From: Takakia lepidozioides
Lineage: Eukaryota > Streptophyta > Takakiopsida > Takakiales > Takakiaceae
DNA length: 64,000 nt
Direction of reading: 5' to 3'
Assembly (NCBI GenBank): GCA_030704615.1
Contig: JAKLZA010000023.1
Span: 1-64,000 of the forward strand
The position numbers and the translations under genes are program-made. The notes beneath the pieces were generated by a model. The model was given only the letters and a program-made list of their open reading frames with translations. It searched no databases and was not told the origin of the DNA. Below, one piece after another: positions 1 to 11,800 of this stretch. The stretch's first letter is position 1, and each line of letters begins with the position of its first letter.

Positions 1-58
1 TTGATGATACACATAAGTAATGTAAGCCATTTAATGTATTTGCATAAGGTCTTGCAAG

Positions 59-712
59 ATGTGCGCTTTCATTCATTTTGCATCTTCTTCAAACTTTGAG
101 GGCATTGCCAAATGTCTACACCAAAATATGCAAGTGCTTTCATGTCCACCTGATGCAAAAGTGGTTCGTTATCCTTGCAATGAAACAAGTGCATTATCCC
201 AAAACCTTGGTTATGCAATAGATTCAAACTTGTTCCGGGTTCAGTTTTTTTGGAGGATGATGGAGATGATGATGCCTCCACAGTGTTGCTTCCAGTTTTC
301 AATGACGGCCAAAAGCAATGGGGAGTTGTTTCCAGACACTTTCTCCAAGTACCGTGTCACAGGTACGAGCTATACACAGTCACATGATGAGAGGCACACT
401 ACTATTGCAAGAAAGAAAAACGATCAAGCTGCAACAAATGGGAGTTGTAAATTGAAGGAGGAGGTTGCAGATTCGGCGAGCTTGGGGTCTCATAATTCGG
501 ATTGTGTTGAGGTTTCTAAGAGTGTATTTTGTGGATCTCAACCTTCCTCATGTGCTCATACGGTCTTGCTTCACGACATGAAGCCTCGGAAAACTCCATT
601 GGACAACACCACGTCTGATTGTTGCGGAATCTGCGAGGGGTTTATCTTCATCTCCACGACTAGCAGGGGAGGCTACATCTGCATTTCCTTCTGGTGTGTG
701 TGTCCATTTTGA
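59..712 (+). CDS. Unrecognised ORF upstream of MULE relic
   Basis: A 217-codon open frame lies just before the recognisable part of the first Mutator-like element. I see no known domain. The product is rich in Ser, Cys and Lys with no clear membrane segment. It could be an N-terminal piece of the neighbouring transposase gene, an accessory ORF of that element, or chance. Only its length and position support it. Confidence 0.2.
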   Translation: MCAFIHFASSSNFEGIAKCLHQNMQVLSCPPDAKVVRYPCNETSALSQNLGYAIDSNLFRVQFFWRMMEMMMPPQCCFQFSMTAKSNGELFPDTFSKYRVTGTSYTQSHDERHTTIARKKNDQAATNGSCKLKEEVADSASLGSHNSDCVEVSKSVFCGSQPSSCAHTVLLHDMKPRKTPLDNTTSDCCGICEGFIFISTTSRGGYICISFWCVCPF

Positions 713-736
713 GTATCTTGGCCACTGCTCGGAGGA

Positions 737-3690
737 ATGGATCAAAAGGAGAACTTTCTACCTTGGACTATAGTCACATTCCAGTGCATCGTGTTCGGTG
801 TTCCTCGAGCTTTTGATGGAAAAGTGATCCACGAACTCCCCCCCGTGGTCAAACTACGTACGGACCGTGGTTCACAGTCCCTCCAAGGCATGGACCGCAA
901 GTTTGATGGTCATCCTTGGTGCAAGACCAATACTACAATATGTCTGGTGTTCCAGATCATGTGAAATGTAGTAAGGTTCTTTGTGTGTTGGAAAGCTCAT
1001 ATGTCAAAGCAGCACTTGCCCCTTCTTCAAGAAAGAAGGAGAACGGAATGACCGCTATTGGAAGGCAATGCAGACAAGGTGTTCATTGCAGAAGCCCAAG
1101 TTCCATTCAACCAGTTCAAGTGTAGTTTCTGCAAAAGAAAGACCTTTCTATGAGGCGCATTGTGGGGCAAGAATGTACTATGTCACAAGTTCCATTCCAA
1201 CATATCACGTGTTGCAGTTCACGTGGGTTTCATAACCATCCATGTGCCAAGGGCGAGAGAGAGAATAGGGCTGCGGCGGAAAATGCATCAAGCATGATTC
1301 AAGAGCACGTTAAGATGAAGCCATGGTCGACCCCGGGAGCATTTCCTTGTCAATGGCCAAAAGCTCTTGATTGATCGAGTTCTTGTGGCTGATGGCACAT
1401 AGAGACAGTACGTCTTGAGGGAGAGGCTTTGGAAGATATTCTTGAAGAGGTTTGCCCATGTTTGTAGCCCCAATGTGAAAAACAAGGTCGCATCTGCACG
1501 TGTCAATTCCATCATGTCCATATTGGAGTTGAAGCGTCTGAGTACATACCATTTCATTCACAACAATCTCCTTCCAGGCCAGCATACTTCTCATCTCCCC
1601 CATGTTTTCAAGATGTCTGTTGCTGGTCCGGGAGTGGTGTTGATCTTGTGCGTCGCATGAGTGAGGGGGATCTACGCACAAGTGGGGTAGTATTTGACCA
1701 TGTCAAACGCATCAAGGATTGGACAACTCTTGCGTGTCATGTCTATGAACCATATGTCAAGCGAATGATGACCATTGCCATTTGCGATATGAAAACAGAG
1801 GATGCAGATGCTCAGGTGTTATTCTGGGAGATGATCAATGAACAAACAAAAACTTGCTGGCTTGAACAAACCAAATTTGCTGGCTTCATGGCGGATGCAG
1901 CAGGAGCGAATTGGGCTGCTGTTCGAAGGGTTTATGGATCTGATCCCAATGTCCCAATGGAAGGTAAAGAAAGAACATGTTATATATTGGGCTGAAGCCT
2001 CCGAAGACACACCAACGACTATTTATCTTGGAGGACTTCGTGAAAGGCACACTCAGCTCTGTTATGAATGGAAAGATAGTGCTACCTTGGAGGATGCTAC
2101 AACCACATACATTGCAATTCGGGCTGGTGGCTCTCTTCAGGAGCATGCACAGAAAGAGTCTGCCAAAACTGGATTCATGGCTTGCATGGTGGCACTACAG
2201 ATATCGAATGTGGGGCCAATGGATGAGAGAGGACATGGATGGGAGGCTGATGCAGATATGCCTACCACTAATTTGTCTGAGGCAGTCCATTCTGCTTGGT
2301 GGAAGACAGCAGGCAATGGGAAAAAAATGAAGGTGGATCTATATGAGGCCACCATGCATGACTGTCACGAGCTCTTTTGCAGCAGGCAACATTTTACAGG
2401 CACACCACAGGAAAGACATGGGGGATGGGGCCCGACAAAGAGGAGCTCATGTTGGCGTCAGCAGCTAGATCTATAGCCCAGCAAAAATGGGTTTAAGGTG
2501 TACGTGGCATAGTAGCTGGAACACCCATGCACACAAGGGGGGTTCAATTGGAGGGAGACAATTGCATATTCTAGTCAACAAGAAGTTAGGCGATGAGCAT
2601 GGTGGGCCAAAGTGCGAATCTTGGAGGTGTGATATGAATGTAAAGACTGTTCTAGTGCGCGCCACTGGGATGCCCAGTCCACACCAGCCATCTAGGTTTG
2701 TCAGCTCCAAAAAATCAGAGATCATGACATTTCACTGTTGTTTTCTGGTTTCTTCGACTTTCTATGAGACAAATCCACATGTTGCTCTACCTCCTCAGCC
2801 AATGCAATGGGGGAAATCAGTGAGAGAGACACAAACTTTTCCGATGCATTGTTACAGGATTCAGCGGACGGTCCGCTTCCATGGTCGTTGTTCTGCCTTT
2901 TGGTTGGAGTTTCAAGAAATGCAAAGCGCTCATCAGGAAAGGTAAAGGAAGTCCTGCACCTTGCTTCACTGGCAAGTTACTAGCACCGAACTGAAAGAAC
3001 CAAAACTGCAAGTTTTTGGTTTTGCCCCACAGTGTTTTGTCGTGTGTTAGAGGGGACCGTGCATCCTATTGCTTGGGAAAACCGAGGTAACCTAACGTTG
3101 TGGCCTGTGAAGGTTGGAACCAAACTTACACAAGAAGAGGTGGACAAAAATTTGACTCCTTGCAGGTTTTCGACTAGTACCATCCTCCAAACGTTCCTGA
3201 TCCGAACTTTCCTGGGGGACCACTTCCAGTGGAACAAGTACTTCATCACGGTGTTGTCCTTTCTTGTGGGTAAGTATCCACTACACGACTATGGGTTGCG
3301 CATTCGGCGTCGGGGGGATCCGACTCCGCGACACTTGACTGTCGCCAAGAGTAAGCGGAGACTCTTATTGCGGAGGTTCGTGGGATTCAGAAACGTGCCT
3401 CAGCCAGGGTTAGGTTATGGGAGAATTTACCAGCTACGACAACGAGGGATCTATCAGAGGCAGGATTGGGTTAACAATGTATACATTGGTCAGTTTCCAT
3501 CTTGTGATTGTCCCGACTTTGATGAGCTATCTGTCAAGAAGAAAAAAACAAACATATCTACCTTGTAAGCACATGTACTTCATGTACAACGTGCATCTAG
3601 GATGCGCCGGGCTTATGAGATCCACCAACCTTCCCTTAGCCAGTTAGAGGTTAGGGCTATGCTAAAGAAGGACCCTAGTTCAACTTCTTA
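737..3690 (+). mobile_element. Decayed Mutator-like transposase gene (GCM1/FLYWCH-type finger, MULE core, SWIM finger)
   Basis: The pieces lie in the domain order of a MULE transposase but in different frames. Near 1220-1250 the text GFHNHPC is the HxH end of a WRKY-GCM1/FLYWCH-type DNA-binding finger. Around 1740-1980 (frame 1) comes the catalytic core, with MMTIAICDMKTEDA followed by FAGFMADAAGANWAAV, which holds the second acidic residue. The frame then shifts; 1990-2470 continues with a segment containing NLSEAVHSAWW. Near 3490-3580 the pattern CDC...CKHMYFMY is a SWIM zinc finger, broken by one frame shift in an A-run. Many stops and shifts argue that the copy is dead. I could not define its terminal inverted repeats. 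It belongs to a different MULE lineage from the 12.3-kb element further on. Confidence 0.75.
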
Positions 3691-3779
3691 GTGACACATG
3701 AAATGCACAAAAAAAGAACCTCTAACTTGTGCCGTTCATTTTCATGCATGTGACATGTAATTATCTGTTACTACTTTAT

Positions 3780-4010
3780 TCCAAACATGACACATAGCAT
3801 TTGTTAGTACAGAAGTTCCTATTTTGGTTAAAATGGAACTTGTGTACCTGTCATACAAGTTTTCAAATTATACGAACTGCTTGGCATTACAAACAGACAA
3901 TGTGTGGTTCCAAACATGACACATATGCATTTGTTAGTACAAAAAGTCCATATTTTGGTTAATATGAAACTGTTTTCCTTGAATACAAGTTTGCAAACTA
4001 TTACTTTGCC
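3780..4010. repeat. Imperfect tandem duplication, unit about 130 bp
   Basis: The text beginning ccaaacatgacacata followed by gcatttgttagtac starts near 3780 and again near 3911. Each copy is followed by a similar stretch ending in acaagttt. The surrounding 3.69-4.35 kb is AT-rich with no gene that I can recognise. Confidence 0.6.
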
Positions 4011-4360
4011 AGGGATCTTGTATTCTCTTCAGTTTAAGGTGGTGCATTAGTTGGAGTTAGTGGTCACATGCATCTTTGACCATTGACTACTGATTTTGTT
4101 AGCTAAGATTTTTATTTTATTTTTTTCTATATACATATGATGTAACATTTGCATATGCAATAAATACGTCATATTCTATGCTATATAACTCCACTGCATA
4201 CAATCTATAATGTGTGCATACAAATTTGTCACAGCATATATATAATAAGAGATTTTGTGCATGCATGTACGCAACCTGTGCATATGAAATAGCAACCCCC
4301 GTCACCCGAAAGTATCTTGACCGAATCCATGTCCGAAAGAAAACACAAGTCCCAGCGTTT

Positions 4361-4990
4361 TTACCCTACAGCTGTAGAGCACTCCGTCTTTTTGTTGTCT
4401 CCGTCCTCGGTGGCACCTTCAGTGTGCTCAGTGACTTCGACTGTGCACAGCTCCTTAAGCTCCCTTCGAGGCCTAGTCCATCGCCTTCTTGTACCATCTT
4501 GCAGCAGATCTTGCCTGCTGCTTCTGTTTTTCAACGTGCAGCTTGGAAGTCCATAACTATACGCGCATTGCTCTTCTAGGAATTGTGAGGTCTTCTTGGC
4601 ATTGTTCTCTTGCCCGAGTTTCACCTTCACCCATCTTGAAACGTGATTGATGACGATCATTGCATGTGTATTGTCCGTTTTGTTGCATAGCAATGGTGAT
4701 GTTTTGTTCAGGGCTACTTGGCATAGACACAACCCGCGTACTGGTGCTTTGTTTAGACAGGTTCCTCTCCACCCAATGGCCCTGCGATTTTGGCTGGTTG
4801 AGCATATTTCTCGATTCGTTGGTAAGTCGAGCTTTCTTCCTTCCATTTGCTTTCATGCGTTTTTGTGTGCGCCCGACACTTTTCCTCCCATGTGCACTGG
4901 CCACAGATAAACGCAGATGGTAGTTCCTCCGCTCCTCTACATTCTTCTGTCACAGAGCACACAATCGCATTTGTAATCCAACTGTCACAG
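4361..4990 (-). mobile_element. Gypsy-type integrase fragment
   Basis: On the minus strand, around 4560-4680, the text IVINHVSRWVKVKLGQ followed by SQFLEEQCAYSYGLPS resembles the core of Ty3/Gypsy integrases (I-D-x-x-S-R-W-V-E, then F-L-x-E-x, then Y-G-x-P). Here the first catalytic Asp is replaced by Asn. The protein then runs into unrelated sequence, so only part of the domain survives. A Cys-containing stretch at 4800-4950 could be the zinc-binding region, but this is weak. A small LTR-retrotransposon scrap with no LTRs seen. Confidence 0.5.
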
Positions 4991-5429
4991 CTGCGCCCCG
5001 GACGTTCTTCTCTTCATCCCGTGTGCTGCTTGATCTTGACGCTTCTTGGTTTTGGCCTTCAGTGCTTGTCGACCCTTTTTTGCTTCCACTTGTAGTTGCA
5101 TTTCCGCTTGCGAGATTTTGCCCTGGCTGCTTGCCTTCCTGCTCTCCTTGTATAATCATCCTCTTCACTAGTTGTGAATCATACCCAAGTGCCTTTGAAT
5201 GCACCTTTCCTTTACGTCTTTCATCGTGTTGGAACCATGTTGATTCCGGGCAGGTCTCTCTCCTCATTCATCACATGTCGCTGCTCCTTGTCAGCCAGCA
5301 TACATCGGCAAATATTCCATGCTTCCATCATGTTGCTCCACTTACTCATATCTTCAATTGCAGTGGTAGCTGCTTCGCTTGCCCCTTGTATGATCTAGTA
5401 AGAAGATGATAATTTCCAGGGATGTTGTA

Positions 5430-6101
5430 ATATTTGAGGAGAATTGGAAGAATCCCCGTCAACTACCAGGGAAGACTCCAGCGATTGCAGTGCACCTATT
5501 ATTTTGGAGGATTATGAGATTGAAGAGTTGCCACTGAGACCGAGGAAACTCAAACACAGTTGGAAGAACCAACGGAAGTCAATGAAGAGCCAGAACAGCT
5601 GTTAGGTGAAATGAGATCTACACGGATCAAGAAGCACCAACAGATTGCTCTCTGATGAATATTTTGCATGTTCAGCTAGTGTTCTTGAGAAGCCAACGAG
5701 CATGGAGGAAGCAATGGCCGGACCACATGCAAAACATCGAGAGAAAGCTGCGCAGGAAGAACTAGAGTCTATTCAGAAGAATCAGACTTGGAAATTGGTG
5801 AAGTTGCCAACAGGGAGGAAAGCCATTGGATCAAAAGTATTTTGAATCAAAGAAAATCTAATGGAGAGGTTGATAGATTCAAAGCCAGATTGGTGGCCAA
5901 GGGTTACGCTCAAACACTAGGGATCGATTACCGGAGACTTACACTCTAGTGATAAAATTGGAATCTATGAGGACTTTGTTGGCAGTGGGAGCTATTCTTG
6001 ACTTTGAGATCCACCATATGGATGTGAAATCACCATTCTTGAACGGCGAGTTAGAAGAAGAAGTGTACATGGAACAACCATCAGGATTTGAAGCACTAGA
6101 G
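5430..6101 (+). mobile_element. Copia retrotransposon, fragment 1 (start of reverse transcriptase)
   Basis: Across shifted frames this reads as the start of a Ty1/Copia reverse transcriptase: SMEEAMAGP near 5700, NQTWKLVKLPTGRKAIGSK near 5790, RLVAKGYAQTLGIDY near 5890, then MDVKSPFLNGELEEEVYMEQ ending at 6080. Gag and integrase are absent upstream, so the copy is 5'-truncated. The open text stops where an inverted-repeat element has inserted. Joining base 6101 to base 6791 keeps the reading frame. Confidence 0.85.
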
Positions 6102-6786
6102 GGGTGATTGCAACCTATAGTGTCCATTTTTTGCTGTCACATCACTGTTTTTTCCAGACATAGAATAGTGGTAAATTATCATACTCCTACATGACAATGC
6201 CATCAATAAAAAGGGACTAATATATAGAGGCTCATCTACATATACTTTCACACTTTTAATTCTCATTATCAAAAACCAGAATCTCTAGATGCTATGGACT
6301 TTTAAAAAGTCCATAAGGAATTGTCACAGTCCATAAAAAAATACGTTATGGACTTTTTTAATATAGGAGTTAGAACAAAGTCAAGAAAAAAGACTCTCTC
6401 AACTTTGCTTTGGAAAATGAGGAATCTGGAATGAAAACTATCATTCAAAAATATGAAGTTAAAAAAACATTATTATATTGAGCTTCAAAAATAGCTATTT
6501 TCATAAAGTCATTTATGACTAAATTCTTTTGAAATAACAATTTTTTTTTCATTAGACGCATTCATTCACCATAAATGCAGAGTTGATTATGATCAAATTT
6601 CAAAAACATATTTGTGAATTGATGTTATCCCAATTTGAAAATCTTGGTTTTAACAGTCAATAATAGACGGTCAAGATTGTCAGTTGAAGCAAATCCGATG
6701 GTTGAGGATTCACCACATCCTCTTTTATGTACTCTTTATGTATTCATGATCTGCCCTTTTTGGTCCACTCTAGTTTGCAATCACCC
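6102..6786. mobile_element. Inverted-repeat DNA element A inside Copia (4-bp TSD AGAG)
   Basis: The left end reads GGGTGATTGCAACCTATAG. The reverse complement of the right end reads GGGTGATTGCAAACTAGAG, a nearly perfect terminal inverted repeat that continues for about 28 bp. AGAG lies on both sides (6098-6101 and 6787-6790). Removing the element plus one AGAG restores the Copia frame. It is 685 bp and AT-rich, has no transposase, and contains internal copies of agtccata. It shares end sequences with element B. Non-autonomous; I cannot assign a superfamily. Confidence 0.8.
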
Positions 6787-7799
6787 AGAGGGTAAGCATC
6801 TCGTGTGTAAGCTTCTTAAATCGTTATATGGGTTGAAACAAGCTCCTAGGGTGGCATCGAAAAATCAATGATTTTCTCAAAAGACTAGGGTTTTGAGCAG
6901 TCACAAATGGACAACGGTGTGTATGTTTTCGAGAAAAAAGAGAAGACACTCCTCGTGGGGTTACATGTAGATGACATGATGATTTTGGGAAACAATGCAA
7001 AAATGATGATGGTATTCAAAAGATTGATGTGTGAGGGATTCGAAATGATTGATGTTGGTGAAATTGAGTACTATCTCGGAATTCAGGTTATCAGAAATAG
7101 GGGGAAGAAATCAATACATCTCAATCAGGAGAAGTATATGAAGGAGCTATCCAAAAAGTTTGGAATGGCTGATTGTAAGCCAATTGGTACTCCAATGGAC
7201 CTTGGACTGACATTTGTCAAAGGAGTCGAAGTGAAATCTGACGAAGAAGAGGAGAGTTTCTGGGAATGCCATACAGAGAAGTAATAGGCAGTTTGATGTA
7301 TCCAATGATAGGCACTCGACCAGATATTGCTGCAGTAATCAGTATCTTGAGCAGGTACTGTGATGAGCATTGGGTAGCTGTGAAACATGTTATGAGGTAT
7401 TTACAGGCAACACAACTACTATTACATGGGAAGTAAAGATGAGGGTGTTATTCTGTCCGGATTCTATGACGCTGATTGGGCTGGGGATGTTGAAACAAGA
7501 AGATCAACAACAGATTATTCTTACCTTCTTGGTGGAGGAGCTATTGCTTAGAATAACAAACAACAAGCTACAGTGGCTCTATTAAGCACGGAAGCAGAGT
7601 ACATGTCGGCTACACATGCGTCAAATGAAGCTATTTGGCTGAGACAGTTGTTGGAGGATGTCGGTTCTTTACAACAAGAAGTAACACAGATTCAAACGAC
7701 AATCAGGAAGTTTGGCTTTGATGACGAATCTAGTTCACCATAGCCAAACTAAACACATAGATGTGTAGTACCATTTTATTCGAGAAGTCATTAGTTCTG
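6787..7799 (+). mobile_element. Copia fragment 2 (rest of RT and most of RNase H)
   Basis: This continues fragment 1: GKHLVCKLLKSLYGLKQAPR, then LHVDDMMI (the YVDDM active-site box of Copia reverse transcriptase, near 6960), YYLGIQVIRNRG, YREVIGSLMYP, TRPDIAAVISILSRY, and the RNase H-like region with DADWAGDVETRRSTTDY and LLSTEAEYMSATHAS. Several single-base frame breaks and one in-frame stop interrupt it. It ends at 7799, where element B is inserted. Confidence 0.88.
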
Positions 7800-9460
7800 G
7801 GGTAAGTGCAGACTACACTAGCTCAAAAGCGGCAGATGTGCCCTCCACTAAAAGTCCATAAGAAAAAATTAATTATATTTTAATTAAGGATATTGTTCAA
7901 ATATATTTTTATCTTCATAGGTAATTGTATACTAATCATATTTAGTAAATGGTCTCACCCCAAATATTTGAGATATTTTTATTATAATATTTTAAAAATA
8001 CTAATAGCTATTTATTATTATCTGTAGTTTATGAAAATTTTCCATATAACAATAAGCTCCTAGAGACAATAACAATATATATATTCTTAGCAAAGATCTC
8101 CACCCAAATATGAAATTTTCAAAATGCTATGGATAAATCGTCATTTTGGGGGTTTTTTGGATTAAAACGTCCATAGTGTCTTGATAGATGGATGGAATTG
8201 TTCACAAATTTGTGTCTATTCCAGTGTTGGGCGGTTCTTGCATTTGTGAAGGAACCTTCGGTTCCGGTTCCAAAATTATTTCAAGAGTTCCGGATCCGGT
8301 TCCGGTTTTTTTTTTATTGAGCCGGTTCCGGTCCGGTTCCGGATCCAACTTTTTAAACATGGGGGCGGTTCCGGTTACCGGTTAGTTGCTGATAAAAACC
8401 ATCGGTTCCGGTTAGGTTCCGGTTCTATTTTAAAAATATATTTGTTTAATTTAATTAGATTTAAAATATTTTATCAGTCCGGTAGATTAAATAGCAGTGT
8501 ATTCACATATTTGAACTAAAATCCAACGATTTTGTTAGTTTTCACTAACACAAAAAAAAAAAACAAACAAAAATACTCTAAATAAACTGGTAGAAGAAAA
8601 TGGGTAAAATTTTATGGGTTGAAAGTACTATTCAACTACCTGGCAAGTATTGGCATCTTCAAACATTTTATTAATGAACTTAGCCAGGATATCATGGAGC
8701 TGGAGATTGAACCCAAGATCTCATGGCGCTGAAGCATTGAACATAGAATCTCATGGCCTTCAAGCATTGAACCCAGGATCTCAGGAGCTTAAGAGCATTA
8801 AATAAGTTTTTCCCTGGGCCCACCAGCCCCACCAAGAGGTCAAGAACCAAGAACCGGACTTAGAAGCGCTTTGGTAGGTACTGGAGACATTTAGGGCTAC
8901 AGCCCACGGGTGACCGGAACCGGAACCGGAACCGCTTTGGAGCTAGAACCGCCGGTTCCCACACAAGCTGGAACCGCCGGTTCCAGTTCCCACACAATCC
9001 CCAATGAGCGGTTCCGGTTCCGGTTCTGCACAGGCGGGTCCGGTTCCGGTCCGGTTCCACATAACTGGAACCGGAACCGGCGGTTACCCGGGGCCCAGGC
9101 GGGTAACCGCCCAACACTGGTCCCTATTCAAACATTGTGTATCTAGTTGTAAAGTCCATATATGAATTGGTTGTGCAACAAATAGGGTTTTCAGATGGAA
9201 TTTGGGACAATAGATGGACTGTGACATTCCATTGGAATTCCCTACAAAAGTCCATAGCTTCATGAGATTTCATCCAAATTCCAAAATAATTGTACCCACA
9301 TGTATATATGGTAAGTGGCTATCCCATTCTAAGTCCATTTGCTATGAATATATAACTTATGTGTATAGGGTGAAGAATAATATAACAAGCAGTCAGTCAA
9401 AAACTGCAAATTGTCCTCAAATTGTAGTCCAAACTGAGCCACTCTAGTCTGCATCTACCC
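7800..9460. mobile_element. Inverted-repeat DNA element B inside Copia (4-bp TSD TCTG), itself split by a hAT-like element
   Basis: The left end reads GGGTAAGTGCAGACTACAC. The reverse complement of the right end reads GGGTAGATGCAGACTAGAG. TCTG flanks both sides (7796-7799 and 9461-9464). Excision of the element and one TCTG rejoins Copia codons exactly (ISSG then KIIFCYCRTDDMAADILTK). It is the same end family as element A, with the shared agtccata motif inside. Without the 898-bp insert at 8222-9119 it would be about 755 bp. No coding capacity seen. Confidence 0.8.
8222..9119. mobile_element. Non-autonomous hAT-like element with GGTTCC subterminal arrays
   Basis: The ends are perfect 15-bp inverted repeats, CAGTGTTGGGCGGTT and its complement, typical of hAT elements, whose ends often begin CAGTG. 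The left flank is gtctattc. The right flank reads gtccctattc, the same 8-mer with two extra bases, consistent with an 8-bp target duplication. Inside both ends (8230-8420 and 8905-9110) are dense arrays of GGTTCCGG and its complement, in opposite orientation at the two ends. The centre (8420-8900) is AT-rich and has no transposase. It sits inside element B. Confidence 0.85.
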
Positions 9461-9592
9461 TCTGGCAAAATCATTTTTTGCTACTGTAGAACTGATGATA
9501 TGGCAGCTGATATTTTGACAAAGCCCCTTCCGAAACCCAAGCATTACAAACGCATGGACATGTTGGGAGTTCATAGTCTTTCGGCTGCCTGA
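9461..9592 (+). mobile_element. Copia fragment 3 (C-terminal end of RNase H)
   Basis: After the TCTG duplication, the Copia polyprotein resumes with FCYCRTDDMAADILTKPLPK and ends at a TGA near 9590. The TDDMAADILTKPL text is the well-known C-terminal signature of Copia polyproteins. From about 9600 to 9665 the two Copia copies meet tail to tail. I did not find LTR ends at this junction. Confidence 0.85.
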
Positions 9593-9664
9593 GTAGGACT
9601 TCTTCTACACTCCCACTTAGTTAGGTCTTAATCAGTTTGTAAAGCCTCTTTGTATGTTCTTGAA

Positions 9665-11800
9665 CTACTGTAGACTCAAGCTAAGGCCAAGCTGAGTAGT
9701 ACACTTCGAATGTTTGAGCTTTGGTAAACTCTTCGTCATGATATATACAACCATGTCGTCTGTAGCACAGTAAACTACGTTTACTTCTCCTTTGGCCATT
9801 ATCTCTCTTATGTAATGATGTTGCACTTGTATGTGCTTAGTCCTAGAATGATACTTAGGGTTTTGACTTAGTGCTATTGCACTCTGATTATCACAATACA
9901 TAGTTGTTGCTCCTGATTGCTTATGACCCAAGTCTCCTAATAACTTTCTTAACTACACAGCCTCTTTGGCCGCTTGAGTGGCTGCCATGTATTCCGCTTC
10001 CGTTGATGAAAGCACTATTGCAGTCTGTCTCTTGCTTGACCACGACACAACTCCACCTGCAAGAGTAAAACAATGTCCCGAGGTCAATCTCATGTTGTCG
10101 AAATCCCCTCCCCAATCAGCATCTGTATAGCCTTGCAGACTTGTTCTCCCATTTCCTTTGTAGAGTATCCCATCGTCGATGTTCCTTTGAGGTATCTGAA
10201 AATCCTCTTGACTGCTCTCCAATGGGTCTCACCAGGATTTGAAAGAAACTGTGACACTACTCCCACTGAGTATGCAATATCAGGTCTAGTGCAAGTCATG
10301 CAATACATTAAGCTACCCACGACACTCTGATATGGAACAAGCTTTATCATATCTTCTGTGTCTTTTTGAGTTTGAGGACACATCTGTATTGTGAGTTTTA
10401 GGCCTGCTTCTAGTGGAGTTGAGACTGCCTTACTCATTTCTAACTTATATTGCAGTAATTTAGTTTCAATGTACTTAGCTTGATGCATAAAAACAGTATG
10501 ATTTACTCTATCTCTACTGCTTTGTACGCCTTGAACCCATATCAGTCATGGAAAACTCCTTGGACAGTTTATCCTTAAACTACAGTAGTAATCATTGACC
10601 CATTGCTGACAGCACAACGTCATCCACATACAAGCCAATATTACCAATCGACTTCCTTGCGTAAGAATGTAGACGTTTGTATCTGCAACACTCTTCTTAA
10701 ATCCAGATATCAGAAGAAAAGTATCGATCTTTTCGTACCATGCTCTCGGAGACTGTTTGAGCCCGTAGATCCATTGAAATCTCATAAGATGTCTTGTCAG
10801 TAGATTGGAAGCTTGTCTGATGACTGGGTTCTTCTCCTACTCTTGGAAAAGCTGTACTTACTTCATCAAAGACTACATCCCTACTATGAAAGACAGTCTT
10901 TGTTTTCTCCTTAAGCAGTTTATAACCCTTAACTCCTTCAGTGTAACCTACGAAAAATGCACGCTTCACTTTTTGAATCCAATTTCTGTCTCTTCTCTTC
11001 TGGGATATGAGCATAGGCTCGATACCCAAACACCTTACAGTGCGATACACTTGGCTTCACACCTGTCCACATTTCTTCTGGAATCATTCCCGAGACTACT
11101 CTTGTAGGCGTTCTATTTTGAAGGTAGGTTGCAGTTCCCACTACTTTTGCCCAAAAAATAATTAGGCAAGTTAGCCTGCTTGAGCATGCTCCTAGCACAC
11201 TCTTGTAGAGACATGTTCTTCCGCTTCGCAACACCGTTTTGTTCAGGTGTGTAGGGAACCGTTAAATTTTGTCTCACTATCCTGATTTCTTTACAGAATT
11301 GGTTGAAGGCATTAGAAATGTATTCCCCTCCATTATCTGACCTCAGAGTTTTGAGGGTTTCCCTTGTTTGTTTCTCTGTAAGAACTTTGTATTCTTTAAA
11401 TTTATATCTAGAACTTGGTGTTTTTCTGCTTTAGAAAATTGACTGTTGTTCCTCTTGAAACAAGTAGTGGCTCCACCGAGCGACTTTGTCTGCATAGGGC
11501 CGCATAGGGCCGCACACATTGAGTGCACAACCTCCAACAGACTATTTGCACGTTGACCTCCATCTTTGGGAATTTTTGTCGGTGTTGTTTACCTTCTATA
11601 CAACCCTTAGACTCGTCTGCTCTACTTCCTTTAATGAGAGCCCTTCCACTAGCTTGCTGAAGTTCAGTGAGTTTCGGATTGAGAGATTCTCTATACGACC
11701 GAGGGAAGAATCTGTCGATGCCCATCACAAGATCGTTGCCACAGTTTCCAATACACGCGTGCAGAATTGAGTAACGTCTACCTACAGACAGACGTAATGT
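9665..11800 (-). mobile_element. Second Copia retrotransposon, minus strand, 5'-truncated and frame-broken
   Basis: Read on the minus strand from high to low coordinates: GAG-pre-integrase (KGCIEGKQHRQKFPK near 11600), integrase (CGPMQTKSLGGAT near 11490, then LRSDNGGEY and a segment like TPEQNGVAK near 11250-11340, then the stretch ending VSGMIPEEMWTG), a linker, reverse transcriptase (WIYGLKQSPRAWYEK near 10760; GLYVDDVVLSAMGQ near 10620 in a shifted frame), and RNase H (DADWGGDFDNMRLTSG, SSTEAEYMAATQAAKEAV, DNQSAIALSQNP). The C-terminus VYIMTKSLPKLKHSK has drifted. Gag is missing upstream of about 11800. It faces the plus-strand Copia tail to tail. Confidence 0.88.
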
